A DNA stretch of 64,000 bases. Source: Colias croceus (taxonomy: Eukaryota; Arthropoda; Insecta; Lepidoptera; Pieridae). Positions 57,451 through 64,000 of the stretch are shown here, piece after piece. Location of the stretch: contig NC_059554.1 of the NCBI RefSeq assembly GCF_905220415.1, positions 4,179,001 to 4,243,000 of the forward strand. Direction: 5' to 3'. A program made the position numbers and the translations under genes. Each line of letters starts with the position of its first letter. Within the stretch, counting starts at the first letter, position 1. Below the pieces are notes generated by a model. It was not told where the DNA came from, did not search any database, and saw only the letters and a program-made list of their open reading frames with translations.

Positions 57451-59041
57451 CACTCACCGGCACGGAATCTTGGCCACTGCAAATTTTTGCGTAAAATAAC
57501 ACTATTTCTTTTCTACTACAAAATTCAATAAAAATTTAATCAAAACTAGTTACTTTAATGTTTTTACTAACTTTTAGTAATAATTGGAAGTTAATAAGAA
57601 GTACTACCGAGTAGATATGAATTAAACAAGAATTTACGCTTTTCCTGTGAAATTTAAATGATTTCTTAAAAAATGCTAAAAAATTAGAAAGAACGTTTCC
57701 ATAAAAAAAATTGAACCTTTAAATAAAGGGTGTTTCCTTCTCTTGCCTTAAACACTGTTTGCATCCAGTCTGGCATACTCTAGAAGACATTTTTGGAGAC
57801 CACTTGAGCTATAGTGTACCAAACGGCCCCAGCTGTATTTCTAAGCTCATCTAACATTAGTGCTGAGTTGGAATCGAACTTTATGTTTCTTTTAAGCATG
57901 TCCCAGATGTGTTCTATTGGATTAAGATCCGGGCTACGAGCTGGCCACTCCAATTTTTCAATAATAACCTCTTGAAGGTACTCTTATACGCATCGTACGA
58001 CACGCGGACGTGCGTTATAGTGTATAAGTAGCAAATTTTCTTCACTGATAAACCTGTAATAGGGCTGAAAATGTTCCTGGAGAATTTCCTCGATGTACCT
58101 GATCAAATTTAAGCCATTATCTACGATAAATAACTCCGTGCGAGCATCGAAACTTATACCTCCCCATACCATTATTGACCCTCCATGAAAAATCGCATTT
58201 TGAGTGTGGTGATGTGTGAAAACCTCTCTTCTCGTCTCCTCTATACTGACTGTTGGCTATCAGAAGCTCGTAAAGTGCCTTAGCAGCCATCTGTGAACAC
58301 CTCACGAGCGCACTGGCTGTGGGTCCAGTTTTCATGTTCTCGTGCAAAACGAAGACGTGCTTCTCTGTGATGTCTGAGGAGTTCTGGACGGCGTGCTGGT
58401 CTGAAAACCTTCAAATTAACTTCTTTCATTAGTCTTCTCACCGATTGCTCACTCACATTTATTATCCTGGTGTTTTAGAGCCGGTGGCGTATCCTAAAAA
58501 CTGTCAGAAAGCCATTTCTGAGTATCTCTCGAACAATAAACGGGTCTTCTCGAGCTGATGTGCACCTCACACCTTCATTTCCTGGTCTGCACATGTGGCT
58601 GCCAGTCTCCTGGTATCTTCTCCATGCATAGTGCATCGCTGAACGAGGTACGTACTGTACATTAGGTACTTTACGTTGCGGCAGTCATTGGTCTAACATT
58701 GTGATGGCCTGAGTAGGTTGTTCAGATGTTAATGGCATTTTAAATTGTTTGTTATGATCATTGACTACAGTACAACAATAACAATATCTTAAAACGGCAT
58801 AAAAGATATCGAAAAAAGTTTAAAACGAACAATTCGTAACTTCGGCTTAACCGCACAAATCACAAATTTCGAATAACTCTTAAAAAGTGGTAAAAGATTA
58901 TTCTCAAACTCAATGATTTCTTACCATAGAATTAAACAAATAATATGTTAACATATCTGCATACAAAAAAATCGTGAAAAACACTTCAAACTTTTTTTAT
59001 CGGCAAATTTGTAAGTGGCCAAGATTCCGTGCCGGTGAGTG
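57451..59041 (-). mobile_element. Tc1/mariner-superfamily element, decayed
   Basis: Near-perfect inverted ends CACTCACCGGCACGGAATCT, then TGGCCACT, lie at 57451 and, in complement, end at 59041. TA flanks both (57449-57450 and 59042-59043). The minus strand has a pseudogene for a transposase. Confidence 0.85.
57967..58742 (-). pseudogene. Decayed Tc1-type transposase
   Basis: Reading the minus strand from about 58742, MPLTSEQPTQAITMLDQ opens the frame and is soon stopped. EQSVRRLMKEVNLKVFRPAR and then RREARLRFAREHENWT-like text follow (REARLRFAREHENWT). MVWGGISFDARTELF and ENLLLIHYNARPR are the remains of the catalytic core, where the usual DNARPH motif has become YNARPR. At least two stops and a frame change are present. 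Confidence 0.8.
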
Positions 59042-59298
59042 TAGTTATAACACGTGTTAGTACCTAGTATTTTATATGAAAGTTATATTTATTACATGGG
59101 TATGGGTATAATTTATACAGCTACATATTTGTAGTCTTTGTAGATATACTTTAGATCTTACTTTATTCTGAAAAACTAAGAAGCATTTTTGATTTTACAG
59201 GTTTATAACTTAGTTGTATCAAAACAAGTAAGTAGTAATTCAAAACTGATCAACTAAATTTTCCGGGTTTTCGCCCTGGCCTGAGAAAATTATTATAC

Positions 59299-59797
59299 AC
59301 TAGCTTCCGCCCGCGACTCCGTCCGCGCGGATGTCGGTCTCCGCGTGGATGGTTATTTCTCCATTTTGAGTACCTCTGTCAATAACATCTTATAAATATT
59401 TATTGGACCCAATTCCCAAATACGGCTAGGCCTATAATAATACGCAACGTGTGTTCGCGGTTCTACGGAACAACGTCTATGGATAAAACTGAAAAATTAA
59501 GATTAATTTTTTTCTACGTATTTTTCCAGGATAAAAAGTATCCTATTTTACGCCCAGGATAATAAGGTATAATTATACCAAGTTTCATCGAAATCGAACC
59601 GCTAGTTTTCACGTGATGCCTTCACATACAGACAGACAGACAGACAGACAGATAGACAGACAGACAGACAGACAAAAATTTTTTTAATCACATATTTGGG
59701 TTTGGTATCGATCCATTAACACCCCCTGCTATTTATTTTTTCAATATTTTCAATGTACAGAATTGACCCTTCTACAGATTTATTATATGTATAGATT
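59299..59797 (-). mobile_element. Helitron-like element (long subfamily)
   Basis: It starts CTAGCTTCCGCCCGCGACTC and contains a CAGA run at 59628-59672. It is nearly identical to 30822-31306 in the same orientation, 28 kb away. Confidence 0.8.
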
Positions 59798-60338
59798 TAT
59801 AATAAGATATTATTTGGAAAATCCAAAAGTGCACGACTCATAATGCTCATTTAATTATGAAATATAAAAAAATATATATATATATAGATATACAGTCTTG
59901 TAGTTTTCGTTTTTTATTAATTGCAATTAAACGACACTGAATTAATTAATCATTCGCATTCAGTGACCTACAATCGTCGATTAGAATATTTAAAAAAAAA
60001 AATTAACTCAAATGATGGATTTTTTCACAAGTTATAATGTTTTCAGGTTTCACACATGACGGACAGGAAATTTTTTTGACCTATTTCGGTGTTTTTTTCC
60101 AATTCTATTGAAGTAAATCAATTTTTAAAAAGTATGGGATTAATCTCCATTAAATTATCTCGACAATAGTATGCAAAATATCTTGATTCCGTGAACTAAC
60201 AAGGCTATAATAATAAGAATAGCTGCAAAAATGAGGCGAAAAAAATTTTTCGATCGTAAAGCACTCTCTGATGCTTCGCATCGTCGTGCAATATTGAGGT
60301 AGTTACCTATATTATTTATTTAAATTAACGATAGCGCT
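59798..60338. other. Non-coding spacer left of the third NPC2-like gene
   Basis: AT-rich with a TA run at about 59868-59890. I looked here for a final ML exon of the gene at 60507-63144 and saw no clear one. Confidence 0.35.
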
Positions 60339-60506
60339 TCATTGTGAAAAGCAATTTAGGCAGTGACTTTTCTGCAAGCACGCGAAGAATAAAATTGGAG
60401 GGTTAAAGTTTAATTTCCAAATTGGATGCTGTATACAATATTGACGGTAAAATGTAAATAAACTACATAGGAAGAAGTAGGTAGGTATTCCAACCGCTTT
60501 TCTTAC

Positions 60507-63144
60507 CAAAGCCATATTTGTAGGCACGGTCATGACACTGGTGAATGAGGTAATAGCGTCTGTTTGCACCGGACATGGCAAAATGTCGCAAGGTTCTGAA
60601 ATCAAAGTCAAACATTCAACCAGTCTATGTATAATAGTTATCTGTGATTAACCACAGATTTAACCCATTGAGCCCCAAGCGGCCCGATCAGTCCCAGACA
60701 CAATAGATTTTCTATTGTGTCTGTGGTTCCGGGGCCTGAGTTATTTTAACTAATTTGTATAAGATCTTAATGAAGTTCAGTGAATGCTTCGAAGTTCGAA
60801 GAGATTCTATACGATCTATAAGAGAGACCTTTAAGAAAAGATTATACATAGTTACCTGAGTTAAAAAAAGACAAAATGATTTTGTTACTTACCGGGTGTA
60901 ACCGGAGGTTTAGCATTAACGTAATTCAATTTGAACATCACATCCTGATCTAGTTCTAGTGATGCAAAATCTGAAACAGATATTAAAAGATAAGTTCATT
61001 ATTATAAGACTAATGAACACAGAACAATGATTATTATCTAATTGGTAGGTAATAATCACAGAATTACCTTCTAGAATTACATTCCGTATGACTGATAATA
61101 CATACATACAGATAAGATAGGTTGAGTCTTTGCATTTATATAGACAGAACATAATATAAAAGAGGTAGGTATTCGTACAAAATAATCATCACGATGCGAC
61201 CATTTTTATTTTTTATACAGACACAAAAAAATAAAACGTCAAGGTCAAAAGCAAGATTGCCTTAAATTATATTTTTTATTAAGATTCTATTCGAACATTT
61301 TTTTTTATAGACATAAAATTAGAAACTTTTATTCCTGTCTACCCGTTCATAAATAATATGAGGTAATGTAGAATTCTAGTAGTTATGTTTTTGTAGAGTA
61401 TCTAACATATTATATACTTATACGATACCTAAGAGCGTTTTCACATTGTCCGGTCCGATATCGGATATCGGAAGCCGATAGCCGATATCCGATATCGGAC
61501 ACAATTTGCCCTTTCACATTATCCGATAATATCGTCCCGATATTATGAGTGTTGCCAGAAACTGGAAAAGTAGATATATGGAGAATTAAAAAAAACAGTG
61601 GATGCATTTATGTTACAAAAAAGAAACTTTATTTTAAATAAAATAAATAGTAATAAATAAACTATGTTTTTCAAACCGGTTTAATCTGCTGACTGCGGAG
61701 TTTGGATTTGTACCCTCTGTAGAGTCAGAATCTAGTTTCAATATTCAATTTCATTGTGAGGCTTGTTTTTTTTATATGCTGTTTTTCTTTTTTTAATAAT
61801 AGAACATGTTGTGTGGTCGTAGTGAATTTTAGAACTTTTTAATATTAAATCATGTACGACTGTTATGTTCTTATACAAATAAAATCAAATAAAATTCAAC
61901 TCAGTATTAAAGCGACGAAACTGGCAAATATAAATTCAAATTACATTTACAAATGTAGGTGCTGTTATCTACCACCACCTACCACAGAACAGTAAATTAC
62001 GTAGTACCACAGACTAATAATAATATAGCCATTTATAATCTAAGCATACGAGCCATGACAACCAAAATAGTAAACAAGCCAAACAAGCTCAAAAGTCGCC
62101 GCGCGTTCTTGACAAAATGTAAGGTCGCCGCATTCTAATTCTGAAATTTTAGAGAAAACTAAACAAAATTGCCGTATTGTAAATTTTCTTTTCAATAAAA
62201 AGAGTTTGATTTAAAAAAATTCAACTGATAGATCGTAGTTGTACATACAGTAAAAATAACTACAAAAAACAGCTGGAAAAGTAAAATATAAAAAAAGATT
62301 TGATATTATTAATTACTTAATATTATTTAGATGTGCTATTTATTATACAGGTTTGATATCGGCGCTAAAACAAAGCACTAAATCTATGACTCAATGACAA
62401 CAATACAATAAACAGCTTACAGCACAACAGTAGTCCAAGTAGGAGGAGGAGCGAGGCAGAATGAGTAAATAAAGATAAAAGACACTAATATTTCGAAGAT
62501 ACGGTTGAATTTAAGAACGCAATATATTTTTGTTTACTTCAGTTCAGCCAATTGCCGTATATATTATAGGACGGTATTAAAATAGCTCCCGTAAAAATAG
62601 TATTTTTAATGCCTTTAAATACTTAAATGAATGTTTTCTTAATAAAAAGGTTTAAAGTAAATGAAAGGATTTTTTTTACATTTAGCGCCTAGAAATGACT
62701 GAAAATACACAAACTAGTGCTTTTTTTGCTGTTGGTATACTACCTTTTCGAAAATTGAGTTGGTAACACTGAACATTATCGTCCGATAGTTCACGGGAAT
62801 ATCGGTGTTGGCTCCGATATCCGATATCGGACCGGACAATGTGAAAGACAGGTACCTAAATCATACATTAATTTACTTAGCCTCCGATATCGGATATCGG
62901 CTATCGGCGCCCGATATCCGATATCGGACCGGACAATGTGAAAACGCTCTAACGCAACAGTATATAAACCGATATAAATGTATACTATACCTGCATAAAA
63001 GCGGACACTCACTGGGACACTTTCCCCCAGTGTGACATAGCAAGGCAGACTTCTTCCACATCCATCTATGTTAACAGTCACCAAGTCGTAAGCGGACCCT
63101 TGAAATGACCATGCAATAATTAATATATACACTGATGCATTCAT
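60507..63144 (-). CDS. NPC2-like/ML-domain secreted protein, copy C (3' end not found)
   Basis: Three minus-strand exons join in phase: 63144-62991, 60970-60893 and 60595-60507. Exon 1 gives a signal peptide (MNASVYILIIAWSFQGSA) and CGRSLPCYVTLGESVPVSV. These match the first Cys region of ML proteins. Exon 2 encodes LELDQDVMFKLNYV-type text. Exon 3 gives EPCDILPCPVQTDA and ends at TTG/GTAAGA. A final exon with the usual V-x-W and a Cys should follow at phase 0, but none is obvious. A weak candidate at 60371-60339 adds only ten residues and lacks the Trp. The sequence is more divergent than copies A and B. A pseudogene, or a misplaced last exon, is possible. Confidence 0.62.
60695..60723. repeat. 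Hairpin palindrome CAGACACAATAGA (copy 1)
   Basis: Perfect 13-bp arms around a 3-base centre. It lies in a block that also contains GGTTCCGGGGCCTGAGTTAT. An inverted copy of the block is at about 63653-63703. Confidence 0.8.
61433..62949. mobile_element. Non-autonomous TIR element rich in GATATCGG palindromes (PIF/Harbinger-like)
   Basis: Ends GAGCGTTTTCACATTGTCCG, then GTCCGATATCGGATATCGG, are inverted at both sides (61433 and 62949). TAA flanks both (61430-61432 and 62950-62952), the 3-bp duplication known for PIF/Harbinger. Additional inner copies of the end sequence occur at about 62807-62849, so the right end is a tandem of termini. No transposase was seen. It lies in intron 1 of NPC2 copy C, 42 bp from the splice donor. 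Confidence 0.82.
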
Positions 63145-64000
63145 TTTGACTTAGTTATACTTATTTAAATTACCTAATTATCTGCTAGCATAGGAAAAAG
63201 TCTAAATTGTGATTAAAATTAATTTAGAACAGTTTATTTTTCTAGGTATATCATAATATGTATATTGTATATACATATATGTGCTATTTGCTCGGATGTC
63301 AGCGAGCTTTTCAGCTTTTTAATAATTTAAAATTAAAACCCCCATATAGGTATATTAGGTAGGTAGTTTACTCTTTGGTTAAAAGTTAAAACTATAGATA
63401 TGGCGTGAGGCAGTTTTGATCTAAGTACAATACAACTAGCTATATGCAAATCGTTATTTCGCAAGTTCGCAAAACTTGATAAAAAAATAGTGTATCTACT
63501 AAAATAACAAAACCTTGAATCTTTTAAGGAAATAAAATATGTAAAAAACGCTAGAAACTTGATTCGGTTCTTTTCGACAGAGATAAAATACCTACTGCAG
63601 CTTAAAACTTCATAATGATCGCTATAGGAACAACTAAGTATAACTAATGTAATAACTCAGGCCCCGTAACCACAGACACAATAGAAAATCTATTGTGTCT
63701 GTGTCTCGAAAGTGGGCATCCACAAACCAAAAATACAGGCTGTCCCACTATTGGTATACTAAGGACCTTGTAATTTTGCATACACTGATCACGTAAAAAA
63801 TACTTAGACTCCAAAATTACGTCAAAAAATTTTTGCTACATTTTTCCTGAAAATCCATGTTTTCTTCTCTAGCTTAGTTTTGCATTTCTATAGTTTTGCA
63901 TACGCTGAGTACGTAAAAAATACTTACCTATAAAATTCCAGACGAATTTTTTTGACAAATAGATGAATTCTTAAAACTTAATGTGTACACCCCTAACAAG
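63145..64000. other. Upstream flank of NPC2 copy C
   Basis: AT-rich. It holds the second CAGACACAATAGA hairpin (63673-63701), in opposite orientation to the one at 60695. The end (63720-64000) has repeated TACGTAAAAAATACTTA-type words (about 63793 and 63911), suggesting a tandem or transposon sequence that runs off the window. Confidence 0.45.
63673..63701. repeat. Hairpin palindrome CAGACACAATAGA (copy 2)
   Basis: The same 29-bp hairpin as 60695-60723, embedded in the complement of the same flanking words (ACTCAGGCCCCG). Confidence 0.8.

Noticed and set aside
60339..60371. Ten-codon last exon for NPC2 copy C
   Set aside because: The acceptor and phase fit, but the product lacks the conserved Trp strand, so it is mentioned only as a weak candidate.

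Overview
The window looks like nuclear DNA of a moth or butterfly (Lepidoptera). It is AT-rich and has short-intron protein genes with clear insect or animal orthologues. It carries many repeats typical of lepidopteran genomes: Helitron-like elements ending in CTAG, a tRNA-derived SINE, LINE tails, and many TIR and foldback elements. This assignment is by recognition of families, not by database search.

Layout. (1) 870-2288 (-): an intronless ATG4-type autophagy protease. (2) 4168-4571: a TIR element, followed by an orphan THAP-type first exon (4679-4755). (3) 5072-12741: a complete gypsy-like endogenous retrovirus (errantivirus class) with 294/295-bp LTRs that differ by a single T, a 4-bp target duplication, and open gag, pol and env frames. 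(4) 13207-15210: a 2-kb TA-flanked DNA transposon relic. (5) 16897-25737: a compact housekeeping block holding MED6 (+), YAE1 (-), CDIN1 (-), POLR3F (+) and OPA3-like (-). Neighbours are convergent or divergent, and every gene in the block has introns. (6) 27220-28440: a P-element-like transposon with perfect 28-bp TIRs, an 8-bp target duplication and a decayed THAP domain. (7) 28728-32005: a GT8 glucoside xylosyltransferase (shams/GXYLT type) with four Helitron insertions in its introns. (8) 35332-63144: a cluster of three NPC2/ML-domain secreted lipid-binding protein genes. One is on the + strand and two are on the - strand. One of these has an 11.6-kb first intron full of transposons, and the last gene lacks a recognisable final exon. 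Two decayed Tc1/mariner copies, more Helitrons and a GATATC-rich TIR element lie in and between these genes.

How the genes relate. The 16.9-25.7 kb block encodes general cell machinery: Mediator, Pol III, a Fe-S assembly adaptor, an erythroid-anaemia-linked nuclease orthologue and a mitochondrial membrane protein. The genes are packed head-to-head or tail-to-tail and probably share promoters. The NPC2 genes share an exon pattern with phase-1 introns and look like a local duplication family. Everything else is repeat biology. The retrovirus is the most striking feature: it looks recently inserted, and its sequence suggests how env is expressed, by splicing a short leader ATG exon in phase to env.
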